Positions 8,675 to 16,287 of a stretch of 64,000 nt of DNA are shown piece after piece. Made by a program: the position numbers and the translations under genes. Numbering within the stretch: position 1 is the stretch's first letter; every line of letters starts with the position of its first letter. The stretch lies in the NCBI RefSeq assembly GCF_900142775.1, contig NZ_FRCC01000001.1:124001-188000 (forward strand), given 5' to 3'. This DNA comes from Flavobacterium flevense (lineage in GTDB: Bacteria; Bacteroidota; Bacteroidia; Flavobacteriales; Flavobacteriaceae). Below the pieces are notes generated by a model that was not told where the DNA came from, ran no database searches, and worked only from the letters and a program-made list of their open reading frames with translations.

Positions 8675-9751
8675 TCAAGGATAAATCATCAAGAATATAA
8701 AAGCAAATAAATTTACCAGTAGCACTACTCCGTAAACAATGTTTGACTTTCCTTTACTTAATGATAGCATAACGGTGAAAACAGATAATGCCAGTAGGAC
8801 AATAGATTTAATGTCAAGACCTAGTATAATGGGCATGTCTAGCATTATACACACAATAGCAACGCTAGGAATAGTTAGTCCAATACTTGCCAAAGCCGAA
8901 CCCAATGCAAGATTGATACTCGTTTGGAGTTTGTTTTTTCGGGCAGCGATGATAGCAGCAATGGCTTCGGGAAGTAAAATAATGGCCGCTATTACTACAC
9001 CTACTAGTGTTTTGGGCAGATTATAACTTATAATGATACTTTCAATTGTAGGAGATAACGTTTTTGCTAATAACACAACAATTCCTAAGCTTACTATTAG
9101 AAATACAAGGCTAGTTATGAATATCTTGTTGTTAATCGGGAAGGGCACTGTTTTTTCCTCATTTTCATCTTCACCAATCGTTAGGAAATATTGTCGGTAT
9201 CTTTTAGTTTGTGCAAACAAAAAAGAGGAATAAATAACGAGACAGGCTATAGAGGCAAATACAAGTTGTGGTATTGAATAATAACTACCAGAAACACTTT
9301 CAGTGAAAGTAGGAAACACTAATGTGAACACAATAATAGATACCAAAGAAACTAAACCAATTGTAACTGAAGAAGGAGAGAAGTTTTGCTCATAGTGTTT
9401 TAATGCACCAATAAAAAGACATAGTCCAATAATTCCGTTAAGAATTAACATGGTAGCAGCATATACAGTATCTCTTGCTAAAGAAGCTGCCGCAGGACCA
9501 TCAGACAACATTAAGGATACAACAATAGAAACTTCAATAATAGTTATAGATATTGCCAGAATAATTGTTCCATAAGGCTCTCCAACTCTTTCGGCAATTA
9601 TTTCAGAATGATGTACTGCCGACATTACACTAAATATAAGTAGGAAACTAGCAATAATTTGAAATATATTACTGCTTTCTATGAGTCCGCTAAAAAAAAG
9701 AACCCAAGAAAGTACAGGAATAATAATGGTCCATTGAAGTAATTTTTTCAT
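8675..9751 (-). CDS. CaCA-superfamily cation/proton antiporter (ChaA-like)
   Basis: Inner-membrane ion exchanger of 358 residues with about eleven hydrophobic segments. Two alpha-repeat regions are visible: VMSAVHHSEIIAERVGEPYGTIILA with a following TIIEVSI (residues about 42-75), and LPEAIAAIIAARKNKLQTSINLALGSALASIGLT (about 262-295). Their acidic residues (Glu in GEPYG, IEVS and PEA) form the cation site in this family. The closest well-known relative is E. coli ChaA, a Ca2+/H+ and Na+(K+)/H+ antiporter; the ion used here is inferred, not shown. The gene stands alone and is divergent from the peroxiredoxin gene, with no shared operator obvious. Confidence 0.87.
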   Translation of the reverse strand: MKKLLQWTIIIPVLSWVLFFSGLIESSNIFQIIASFLLIFSVMSAVHHSEIIAERVGEPYGTIILAISITIIEVSIVVSLMLSDGPAAASLARDTVYAATMLILNGIIGLCLFIGALKHYEQNFSPSSVTIGLVSLVSIIVFTLVFPTFTESVSGSYYSIPQLVFASIACLVIYSSFLFAQTKRYRQYFLTIGEDENEEKTVPFPINNKIFITSLVFLIVSLGIVVLLAKTLSPTIESIIISYNLPKTLVGVVIAAIILLPEAIAAIIAARKNKLQTSINLALGSALASIGLTIPSVAIVCIMLDMPIILGLDIKSIVLLALSVFTVMLSLSKGKSNIVYGVVLLVNLFAFIFLMIYP

Positions 9752-9948
9752 TCTGATAAATTAAGATAGGTTAAACTATTTTGTAAAGAAATTAAACTTT
9801 GAGTCAGTTTCTTTGTTTTTTGTAATATATCATTTTTTTATAAAAAATAAAATAGAGTCATTTCTCTTTAACAAATATTTATTCTTATTAAAAAGGGCTA
9901 TCGCTATTTTTTTGATTAACTTTATTCAAATTTAAAAATAGATATACA

Positions 9949-10587
9949 ATGGCAACAATACGTTTAGGAGATACAGCTCCCGATTTTACAGCAGAAACAA
10001 CACAGGGAACCATACATTTTCACGAATGGCTAGGCGATTCATGGGGTGTTTTATTTTCTCATCCTTCTGATTTTACACCCGTTTGTACTACCGAATTAGG
10101 AACAGTAGCCAATTATTTTCCTGAATTCCAAAAAAGAAATACCAAAGTTATTGCATTAAGCGTTGATGGATTAGAATCGCATGTCAACTGGATTAAAGAT
10201 ATTGAGGAAACTCAAAACACCACTTTACAATACCCAATTATTGCCGATGAAAACAAAGAAGTAGCTAATTTGTATGATATGATTCATCCTAATGCTAATG
10301 ATACTTTCACGGTACGTTCCGTATTTGTTATTGGAGCAGATAAAAAAATCAAATTAATTTTGACCTATCCCGCTTCAACAGGAAGAAATTTTGACGAAAT
10401 TCTACGTGTTATCGACAGTTTGCAATTAACGGCTAATTATAGTGTGGCTACACCAGCCAACTGGAAAGACGGTCAGGATGTGGTGATTTCTCCATCCATT
10501 AAAGACGAAGATATTCCTGCTAAGTTCCCAAAAGGATTCAACAGAATCAAATATTATTTAAGAATGACACCGCAGCCTAATAAATAA
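9949..10587 (+). CDS. 1-Cys peroxiredoxin (Prx6 subfamily)
   Basis: Cytoplasmic thiol peroxidase of 212 residues that reduces hydrogen peroxide and organic peroxides. The active site HPSDFTPVCTTE contains the peroxidatic Cys46, with Thr43 and the conserved Arg of the TVRSVFVI segment (near 126) completing the site. There is no second Cys, so it is a 1-Cys enzyme. The C-terminal extension (about 160-212, with the ATPANWKDGQDVVI stretch) is characteristic of the Prx6 dimerisation arm. An IS4-family element begins 14 bp after its stop and may have separated the gene from its original terminator. Confidence 0.94.
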   Translation: MATIRLGDTAPDFTAETTQGTIHFHEWLGDSWGVLFSHPSDFTPVCTTELGTVANYFPEFQKRNTKVIALSVDGLESHVNWIKDIEETQNTTLQYPIIADENKEVANLYDMIHPNANDTFTVRSVFVIGADKKIKLILTYPASTGRNFDEILRVIDSLQLTANYSVATPANWKDGQDVVISPSIKDEDIPAKFPKGFNRIKYYLRMTPQPNK

Positions 10588-10601
10588 TTTACGGTTTCAT
10601 T

Positions 10602-11876
10602 CCAATACTGTAAGGAACTTGACTTCATATATTAAACGTTTGTAATTTACTAGGGTCTCCACCACAATGTATAATTACTTCTTTTATTATTTCATTTTGT
10701 AATTGATTACAAAATGACATTTTAGGTATTTTGTAACCTTTTAATTTATTGAGTTTTATATAACTCAATAGTAATATTGATGCAATTAAAATGATATAAA
10801 TCATCACTTGAATTCCATTCCATTGTCTTGAAAAATAGTGTTTAAAGTTTATGAATCTAAAAAAGCGTTCAATATCCCAACGTCTTTTATAAATCTCTGT
10901 AATTTGTTCGGCTGTAAATTCATCTTCTGGTAAGTTGCTTAAAAAAAGTATTTTTTCTCCATCCGATTTTAACATTCCTTCCACTAATCTAAAAACTTGC
11001 TTGGTCTTTTTTCGATTACTATACAAATGAACTTTACTGTGTTTGACTAATTTAATCGACTCATTTTCTATATCTAACAAGGTTTCTTCACTATTTTTAG
11101 CAACTACATATTTAGATAATTTATAGATTCGGGTTACAAAATACTTTTGGTTTTCCGATAATTCAACCATCGTTTTTCGCTCCTTCATTCCTCTGTCAAA
11201 AACCGCAATATCTTTCTTGCTGGCAATGTGTTCTTCAAGAATATTTCCCAAACCCAAATCTTCGCTAATCATTTTTTGGTCTTGATGAAACTTCACATTA
11301 AATGGCAATCCATCAAAACCAATAGTGAATTTTATACTGTTTTTACCTTGTTCGCCTTTTTTGTTTTTCATCCCATTTTGCATTCCAAAATGCAACAACG
11401 ATGCAGATAAACTGGTAATGGTCGAATCATATAAACTTAATTTAAGTTTGTCTTTTTCATTGAGTTTTTCTTGAAAAACAGCAACTGTATGATTGTACAA
11501 TTTTTCAAAATAGGAAACATTTATTTTCCCTATTCTTTCTGCAATACTACTATGACTGACGCTTTTATTTTTAGGTATTTGAGCGTATTTGCAGAAAAAA
11601 TGATTCTCATAAAAATTCTCAAAAACTCTAGAACTAGCTCTATTTTCATTTAAAACTCCAAAAACACAAAGTTTAAATAACTCTTTGCCTTTTAATTTCT
11701 TCACATTCCAATCAACCATTGTTTCTTGGGCGAAAAAATCAAGATGTTCCTCTGAAATGTAGCCTAATATTTCTTTTACCTCTGTTTTAATTCCCATGTA
11801 TTCCCAATATTCATTCATATATTGGAAAATAAAAATAATACTTTTGTTTTAATAATAAAGTTCCTTACAGTATTGG
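10602..11876. mobile_element. Complete IS4-family insertion sequence, 1275 bp
   Basis: The element is bounded by perfect 19-bp inverted repeats CCAATACTGTAAGGAACTT (10602-10620) and its complement at 11858-11876, enclosing one intact transposase gene on the minus strand. I find no matching target-site duplication immediately outside the ends (left flank ACGGTTTCATT, right flank TCAGAGACTT), which suggests a later rearrangement at one side or a very imperfect duplication. The insertion lies between the convergent peroxiredoxin and HAD genes and breaks no recognisable reading frame. Confidence 0.9.
10625..11818 (-). CDS. IS4-family DDE transposase
   Basis: Transposase of 397 residues filling almost the whole element. 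The RNase H-like catalytic triad can be placed at Asp131 (LSLYDSTIT), Asp208 (AVFDRGM) and Glu317 in YKRRWDIERFF, which matches the Tyr-x2-Arg-x3-Glu signature of IS4-type enzymes (Tyr310, Arg313, Glu317). A beta-rich insertion lies between the second Asp and the Glu, as usual for IS4. The frame is intact with no stop or frameshift, so the copy may be active. Only one copy is in this window. Confidence 0.92.
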   Translation of the reverse strand: MNEYWEYMGIKTEVKEILGYISEEHLDFFAQETMVDWNVKKLKGKELFKLCVFGVLNENRASSRVFENFYENHFFCKYAQIPKNKSVSHSSIAERIGKINVSYFEKLYNHTVAVFQEKLNEKDKLKLSLYDSTITSLSASLLHFGMQNGMKNKKGEQGKNSIKFTIGFDGLPFNVKFHQDQKMISEDLGLGNILEEHIASKKDIAVFDRGMKERKTMVELSENQKYFVTRIYKLSKYVVAKNSEETLLDIENESIKLVKHSKVHLYSNRKKTKQVFRLVEGMLKSDGEKILFLSNLPEDEFTAEQITEIYKRRWDIERFFRFINFKHYFSRQWNGIQVMIYIILIASILLLSYIKLNKLKGYKIPKMSFCNQLQNEIIKEVIIHCGGDPSKLQTFNI

Positions 11877-11903
11877 TCAGAGACTTTGAGGAGCATCACA
11901 AAA

Positions 11904-11964
11904 AAACCATTAAAAAATCAAGTTTAAGAACAGCTCTTAAATTACCTTAATTTCTTAATGGTTT
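11904..11964 (-). terminator. Long-hairpin terminator after the HAD gene
   Basis: Outer arms AAACCATTAA (11904-11913) and TTAATGGTTT (11955-11964) enclose a second hairpin TTTAAGA/TCTTAAA (11923-11929, 11935-11941). On the minus strand the structure ends in a T-run, fitting a terminator for the HAD phosphatase gene. Confidence 0.65.
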
Positions 11965-11983
11965 AAATATAAATTGTAAAATC

Positions 11984-12781
11984 TTAAGCCAATATAAATC
12001 GTCGAATTACCTCAGCCACACCGTGATCGTTATTAGAAGCTACAATTAAATCTCCTTTGTGTCTTAACTCAGGTTCTACATTATCGACCCAAACACCCAG
12101 ACCGGCATATTCAATCATACTAAGATCATTTTCTGCGTTTCCTACTGCGATAATTTCACTCTGATGAATACCTAATTTTTCAGCCAGATATTTAACACTT
12201 GCTCCTTTATTGATTCCTGTTTGGGCGACTTCTAAAAAAAATGGCTTTGACATACAAACACTCAAATGAGGCATAGCGACTTTCAAATCTTTTTCTACTT
12301 CTTTTAGATAATTAGGTTCTTCCAGCAAAATACATTTTATTGCCGGTAATTGCACTCTTTCCTTAAAATCAGGTACCACTTCGTGTTTTAAACCTGTAAT
12401 GTCTATTTCGATATCAATATACTCAGTACAGGTTTCGCTTATCACATTTCCGTCCAGATAAGTAATAATATGGGTTTTCTTGTATTGACTGTAATTATAC
12501 AAATCATGAATTTGTTCCACAGTCAGATTCTGTTCAAAAATGACTTCATTACGTGTTAAATCAGTAATCACACCACCATTAAACGAAATCATATACGAAT
12601 CCATCAATCCCAAATCCTTAGCATATTCAATCATCGCAGCTGTTGGGCGACCGGAAGCTAAAATAATTTTCACTCCTTTTTCTTTGGCTAAAGCCAACAT
12701 GGCTCTGTTTTCATCCGAAATGATATGGTCGTCATTCAACAAGGTATCATCCATGTCCAGGACTAACATTTTGTATTTCAT
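11984..12781 (-). CDS. Cof-type HAD-IIB family phosphatase
   Basis: Cytoplasmic haloacid-dehalogenase-type phosphatase of 265 residues. HAD motif I is DMDDTLL (residues about 9-15, with Asp9 as nucleophile and Asp11 as acid/base), motif II is the Ser in ILASGRP (about 41-45), motif III is a Lys in NKGASVKYLAEKLGI (near 195), and motif IV is VGNAENDLSMIEYAG (about 218-232). The C2B cap lies between motifs II and III. Cof/YidA-like enzymes dephosphorylate sugar phosphates or cofactors such as phosphorylated vitamin B6 or FMN; the substrate cannot be assigned. It is followed by a hairpin terminator and its upstream neighbour is a tiny antitoxin-like unit. Confidence 0.9.
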   Translation of the reverse strand: MKYKMLVLDMDDTLLNDDHIISDENRAMLALAKEKGVKIILASGRPTAAMIEYAKDLGLMDSYMISFNGGVITDLTRNEVIFEQNLTVEQIHDLYNYSQYKKTHIITYLDGNVISETCTEYIDIEIDITGLKHEVVPDFKERVQLPAIKCILLEEPNYLKEVEKDLKVAMPHLSVCMSKPFFLEVAQTGINKGASVKYLAEKLGIHQSEIIAVGNAENDLSMIEYAGLGVWVDNVEPELRHKGDLIVASNNDHGVAEVIRRFILA

Positions 12782-12828
12782 TTTTATTATTTCATATTAA
12801 TATTTATAAAGCAGTCAGAGACTGGAAT

Positions 12829-12859
12829 TCGCCTCCTCAAAGTTAAAAACTTTGCGGAG
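12829..12859. repeat. Short hairpin (CTCCTCAAAGTT / AACTTTGCGGAG)
   Basis: Imperfect inverted repeat with a CAAAGTT-AAAA-ACTTTG core in the spacer between the HAD gene and the antitoxin-like ORF. Related CGCAAAGT/ACTTTGCG arms occur at 34123-34149. It has no terminal T-run and is probably a dispersed repeat. Confidence 0.4.
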
Positions 12860-12923
12860 CAGGATTAGTTTTAAATCGGCTTTTGCCTGGTTATCTCAAA
12901 GGACTTGGATTGGTTTTTTCATT

Positions 12924-13091
12924 TTACCAATTCTCGATTTCCTTTTCTAAATCTTCAATTGTGGTATAGTTGCCAGAAGTAATTCGCTCATCAGCTTCCT
13001 TAACCATCAAAATGTACTCTTCTTTATCTACCGGATAACCATTAACAGTATGAGCTACAGCATCTTTGTCTAAAATTGTTTTTAGAGCCAT
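12924..13091 (-). CDS. Small antitoxin-like protein (55 aa), orphan
   Basis: A 55-residue ORF with ATG at 13091 and TAA at 12924, spaced like a real gene between the HAD and DUF2007 genes. The protein begins MALKTILDKDAVAHTVNGYP and ends in an acidic, amphipathic stretch (KEADERITSGNYTTIEDLEK). This arrangement resembles C-terminal parts of small Bacteroidota antitoxins that pair with RelE/ParE-type toxins; the resemblance is from memory. No toxin gene follows: the 140 bp downstream are non-coding. Its ATG overlaps the stop of a 25-codon ORF (TAATG), suggesting translational coupling, and a TAnnTTTG element lies upstream of the pair. Confidence 0.5.
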   Translation of the reverse strand: MALKTILDKDAVAHTVNGYPVDKEEYILMVKEADERITSGNYTTIEDLEKEIENW

Positions 13092-13168
13092 TATTTTTTT
13101 AGTTTACTTTCATCATTTATATGAAGCAACCAATCTAATAATTCTATTTTTTTTGCAGCTATATCCAT
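13091..13168 (-). CDS. 25-aa leader-like ORF overlapping the 55-aa ORF
   Basis: Start ATG at 13168, stop TAA at 13093-13091, sharing one base with the next ATG. The peptide MDIAAKKIELLDWLLHINDE continues for five more residues to a Lys-rich end. It looks like the N-terminal helix of small Bacteroidota antitoxins, so the pair may be a split or worn-down antitoxin gene. It could equally be a real short coupled peptide. The promoter-like TATATTTG at 13189-13196 supports transcription. Confidence 0.4.
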   Translation of the reverse strand: MDIAAKKIELLDWLLHINDESKLKK

Positions 13169-13188
13169 TTGAAAAATATTTAGAATAA

Positions 13189-13196
13189 CAAATATA
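13189..13196 (-). promoter_or_regulatory. Putative -7 promoter element (TATATTTG) for the 25/55-aa unit
   Basis: On the minus strand this reads TATATTTG, 20 bp before the ATG at 13168 and just past the end of the DUF2007 gene. No -33 TTG is seen. Confidence 0.4.
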
Positions 13197-13202
13197 CAAC
13201 TA

Positions 13203-13421
13203 TTAAATATTCAGTCTAAATTCCTCAATAACAGGATTGGCTTTAGCAAAATCAGTTTCCTGAATAAACAATTCTATTGCTGAACCTAAACTACCAAAAC
13301 CTGCCAATCGCGCCGATTGAATATTGTCTTTTATAACCACATCCACACCTATTGCTTCTATTTTTTCTTTCAGAGCCAAAGCTAATATTTCACTCCCTGA
13401 AAACACCTTCATTAATCCCAT
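13203..13421 (-). CDS. DUF2007 domain-containing protein
   Basis: A 72-residue cytoplasmic protein consisting of a single DUF2007 (putative signal-transducing) domain, a ferredoxin-like alpha/beta fold related in shape to GlnB-like proteins. The recognisable pattern is KVFSGSEILALALKEKIEAIGVDVVIKDN-like at the start, a Gly-rich turn (AGFGSLGSA, about residues 41-49) and ELFIQETDFAKANPVIEEF at the end. No molecular function is established for the domain. A second in-frame ATG three codons later (13412) is also possible. It lies 19 bp downstream of the DEAD-like gene and is probably cotranscribed with it. Confidence 0.82.
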   Translation of the reverse strand: MGLMKVFSGSEILALALKEKIEAIGVDVVIKDNIQSARLAGFGSLGSAIELFIQETDFAKANPVIEEFRLNI

Positions 13422-13440
13422 ATCTTTTTTTATTTATTTT

Positions 13441-14127
13441 TTACTCTTCTTCTCTGTCAGTTTCATCTTCATCATCCTGATCTTCGTCATCATATTCTTC
13501 CTCGTCATACTCCACATCTTCAAAATCAAATATTTCAGGTTCTTCCATCATCTTTTCAGCTAAAATTTCGATTCTTTCTGTCAGTTGGTCTGCAAAAATG
13601 ATTCGTTGTGTTTTAGCAATACTACCCGAAATACGCATAATCTTTGTTTCGTGACGTAATTTCAACATTGGATCAGCATCATCAATAATGAACATTTTTA
13701 ATCGGTTTACATTATAACCAGCCGACGAAAACATATCATTCAATTTGTTAGGAGTACCAATTAAAACGTCAATTCCGGTTGAAATATAATTTTTATCGTA
13801 GTCAGTATCGCCTTTATCATGAATCCCATAAACCTCAAGTTCGCTGTGTTTTCCATACTTTTCAAACAGAGCTACCATTTCTAAAACTTTAGCTTTATCT
13901 TCAACAATAATCAATGCTCTTGGCGATTCTTCATTGGCACCAATCAATCGCTGAATCACATTAATCACAATTGTCGTGGTTTTTCCCATTCCTTCAGGAG
14001 CAATAATAATACAATCAACACCGCTTTTTATTGTCGAAAAAGTCTCTTGTTGCAAGTCATTCGCTTCTGTTAAACCATTTTCAATTAAAGCTTGCTTTAA
14101 GGTTTCGTTTATTTTTTTTAATTTCAT
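13441..14127 (-). CDS. Single-lobe DEAD/DEAH-box helicase-like ATPase with acidic tail
   Basis: A 228-residue protein holding only the first RecA-like lobe of a DEAD-box helicase. Motifs in order: a Q-motif-like LTEANDLQQETF (residues 19-30), Walker A APEGMGKT (43-50), GTPNKL (124-129, in place of TPGR), IDDAD (148-152, in place of DEAD) and IIFADQL (motif III position). The second helicase lobe is absent; instead the protein ends in about 30 residues made almost entirely of Glu and Asp. The DNA downstream carries the next complete gene, so this is not a recent truncation. ATP binding looks possible, but helicase activity is doubtful because motifs IV-VI are missing. It may be an RNA-binding or ribosome-associated relative. 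Function unknown. Confidence 0.75.
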   Translation of the reverse strand: MKLKKINETLKQALIENGLTEANDLQQETFSTIKSGVDCIIIAPEGMGKTTTIVINVIQRLIGANEESPRALIIVEDKAKVLEMVALFEKYGKHSELEVYGIHDKGDTDYDKNYISTGIDVLIGTPNKLNDMFSSAGYNVNRLKMFIIDDADPMLKLRHETKIMRISGSIAKTQRIIFADQLTERIEILAEKMMEEPEIFDFEDVEYDEEEYDDEDQDDEDETDREEE

Positions 14128-14138
14128 TTTTATAGTTT

Positions 14139-14235
14139 TTACACAAAGATTCGCTAGGTTTAAAAGAAGATTCGCTAAGTTTTAATTGTAATTCTTTTGC
14201 GTTGCTTTGTATTTCCTCGTTGTGAATCTTTGTGA
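14139..14235. repeat. Inverted repeat with CACAAAGATTC arms
   Basis: The arms CACAAAGATTC (starting near 14141) and GAATCTTTGTG (near 14224) flank about 75 bp that includes two copies of AAGATTCGCTA. It belongs to the same loose repeat family as the 7338-7669 spacer and fills the gap between the DEAD-like gene and the NtrC-type gene. Confidence 0.5.
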
Positions 14236-14241
14236 AATAAT

Positions 14242-15405
14242 TTATTTACTTGCAAACAGCTTCACATCATTTTCAGATATCTGGCTTCCGCCAAGGATAA
14301 TCAAACGCTCTACCACATTGCGTAATTCGCGAATATTCCCCGTCCAGTCGTATTCCTGCAACAATTTAATGGCATCGTCCGAAAATTTCTTTACTGCAGT
14401 GCCTTGTTCGGAAGCAATTTTTTCGGCAAAATGAGTCACCAATAACGGAATATCTCCTCGTCGGTCATTCAGCGAAGGTACTTTAATTAAAATTACCGCT
14501 AACCGATGGTATAAATCTTCTCTGAAACGTCCCTCTTCGATTTCTTTTTTCAAATCTTTATTTGTAGCAGCAACAACACGTACATCCACTTTAATATCCT
14601 TGTCAGCACCCACTCTTGTAATCATACTTTCCTGCAAAGCACGCAACACTTTGGCCTGAGCCGAAAGACTCATATCTCCTATTTCATCTAAGAAAATGGT
14701 TCCTTTATCGGCCGCTTCAAACTTTCCTGCCCTATCCTTAACTGCCGAAGTAAAAGCGCCTTTCACATGGCCAAAAAGCTCACTTTCAATCAATTCAGAC
14801 GGAATAGCAGCACAGTTCACTTCGATTAAAGGAAAACTCGCACGTTCACTTTTTTCATGCAACTGATGGGCTACCAGTTCTTTTCCGGTTCCGTTAGGAC
14901 CTGTGACCAGAACACGGGCTTCCGTAGGTGCGACTTTATCAATCATCATTTTGATATGATTAATAGCTTCGCTTTCGCCAATCATTTCGTAGTTTTTGCT
15001 TACTTTTTTCTTTAAAATTTTATTTTCAACTACCAGTTGTTTTCGGTCTAAAGCATTGCGAACCGTGTTTAATAATCTGTTTAAATCAGGTGGTTTAGAA
15101 ATATAATCAAAAGCTCCTAAACGCATGGCGTTAATTGCGGTTTCCATATCTCCATGGCCGGAAATCATCACTATCGGGATTTCAGACTTTATTTTTTTGA
15201 CTTCTTCTAACAATTCAACACCATCCATTTTGGGCATTTTGATATCACATAACACCAAGTCGTAATCGTTATTTTTTATTTTTTCATAACCCGAAACACC
15301 ATCTTCAGCTTCTTCGACCTGATAACTTTCATTTTCTTCAGAAAGAATTTTAGTCAGCACTCTTCTAATGGCAGCTTCGTCTTCTATAATTAATATTTTA
15401 CTCAT
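14242..15405 (-). CDS. NtrC-type sigma-54 response regulator lacking an HTH domain
   Basis: Response regulator of 387 residues. The receiver domain (1-120) has the phospho-acceptor Asp54 (VLCDIKMP), acidic residues at the start (EDE) and Lys104. The AAA+ domain (about 142-385) has Walker A GPNGTGKE (169-176), the sigma-54 contact loop GAFTSA (216-221; normally GAFTGA), Walker B TIFLDEIGDM and an RLAVILIKVPSLNDR-type sensor region. The protein ends 20-30 residues after the AAA+ lid, so the usual C-terminal Fis-type helix-turn-helix is missing. It could act from solution on sigma-54 holoenzyme, as known for Helicobacter FlgR. No histidine kinase is adjacent. The next gene upstream is mscS (29 bp), possibly cotranscribed. 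Confidence 0.88.
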   Translation of the reverse strand: MSKILIIEDEAAIRRVLTKILSEENESYQVEEAEDGVSGYEKIKNNDYDLVLCDIKMPKMDGVELLEEVKKIKSEIPIVMISGHGDMETAINAMRLGAFDYISKPPDLNRLLNTVRNALDRKQLVVENKILKKKVSKNYEMIGESEAINHIKMMIDKVAPTEARVLVTGPNGTGKELVAHQLHEKSERASFPLIEVNCAAIPSELIESELFGHVKGAFTSAVKDRAGKFEAADKGTIFLDEIGDMSLSAQAKVLRALQESMITRVGADKDIKVDVRVVAATNKDLKKEIEEGRFREDLYHRLAVILIKVPSLNDRRGDIPLLVTHFAEKIASEQGTAVKKFSDDAIKLLQEYDWTGNIRELRNVVERLIILGGSQISENDVKLFASK

Positions 15406-15433
15406 AGTTATTTTTTAATTTAATACCTCTGAT

Positions 15434-16282
15434 TTACTCTTTTTGAGAATCAGCAGCTGTTTTGATAACGTGTACATCCAGTTGTGGAAACGATATTCTA
15501 ATATTGTTTTTAGCAAATAAATCGTAGATTTTAAAACGTATCTGGCTTTGAATTCCCGGAGTCTGCATACCGTGATACACATAAAAATGGACTGCAAATT
15601 CTAAAGCCGAATCTCCAAATTCGTCAAAAGTTACATTGATTCTGCTGGTAGGCACAATTCCTTCTACTGAATCTACTGCTTCTAAAAGTACTTTTTCAAC
15701 CAAACGAACATCACTTTCATAAGCTACTCTGACCGATACTTTCTCGCGATTACTGGCATTATTTTGTGTCCAGTTAAAAAGCGTATCTTCCATAAACTTA
15801 TGGTTCGGAATCACCATTACACGATCATTTCTGGTAAACATAACAGTAGTACGCAATTTTATTTCCTGTACTTCACCTATTCTTCCATCTACTTCTATGA
15901 TATCGCCTACATGCAAAGACTGATCCAGAATTATCAATATTCCGGAAATAATATCCTGAAAAAAGGTTTTTAAGGCAAAACCTAATCCAACAAATAAAGC
16001 TGCCGAAGCCGTTAAAAGTACATTGACATTTACGCCTGTAGCATTTAAAATCAATACAATTACAAACAGAAAAACAATATACCTGAAAACCTGAAAAACA
16101 CTGTTAAATCGCTTTTTATCGTTAAGAGGAAGTTTGCGGCTAAATATTTTCTGAATTAATTTTAAAACAATGGAGGTGGCTGCAATGGCAATAATTATTA
16201 GTCCTACATCTAACAAAGAAATTTTTATATCCTTGCCGTTTATAAAATCATAGGAAACAAAATCAATAATATCCTGCCACAT
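15434..16282 (-). CDS. MscS-family small-conductance mechanosensitive channel
   Basis: Inner-membrane channel subunit of 282 residues. Three N-terminal hydrophobic segments (about 25-45, 68-85 and 90-115) include a pore-lining helix rich in Ala and Gly (LLTASAALFVGLGFALKTF, about 89-107). The following IISGILIILDQSLHVGDIIEVDGRIGEVQEIKLRTT segment is the MscS beta-domain signature, and an alpha/beta C-terminal domain completes the chain. It opens under hypo-osmotic tension to release solutes. Length fits the short MscS class. Six bp separate it from the upstream ABC permease gene, so it is probably the distal part of a longer minus-strand transcript. Confidence 0.9.
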   Translation of the reverse strand: MWQDIIDFVSYDFINGKDIKISLLDVGLIIIAIAATSIVLKLIQKIFSRKLPLNDKKRFNSVFQVFRYIVFLFVIVLILNATGVNVNVLLTASAALFVGLGFALKTFFQDIISGILIILDQSLHVGDIIEVDGRIGEVQEIKLRTTVMFTRNDRVMVIPNHKFMEDTLFNWTQNNASNREKVSVRVAYESDVRLVEKVLLEAVDSVEGIVPTSRINVTFDEFGDSALEFAVHFYVYHGMQTPGIQSQIRFKIYDLFAKNNIRISFPQLDVHVIKTAADSQKE

Positions 16283-16287
16283 AATTT

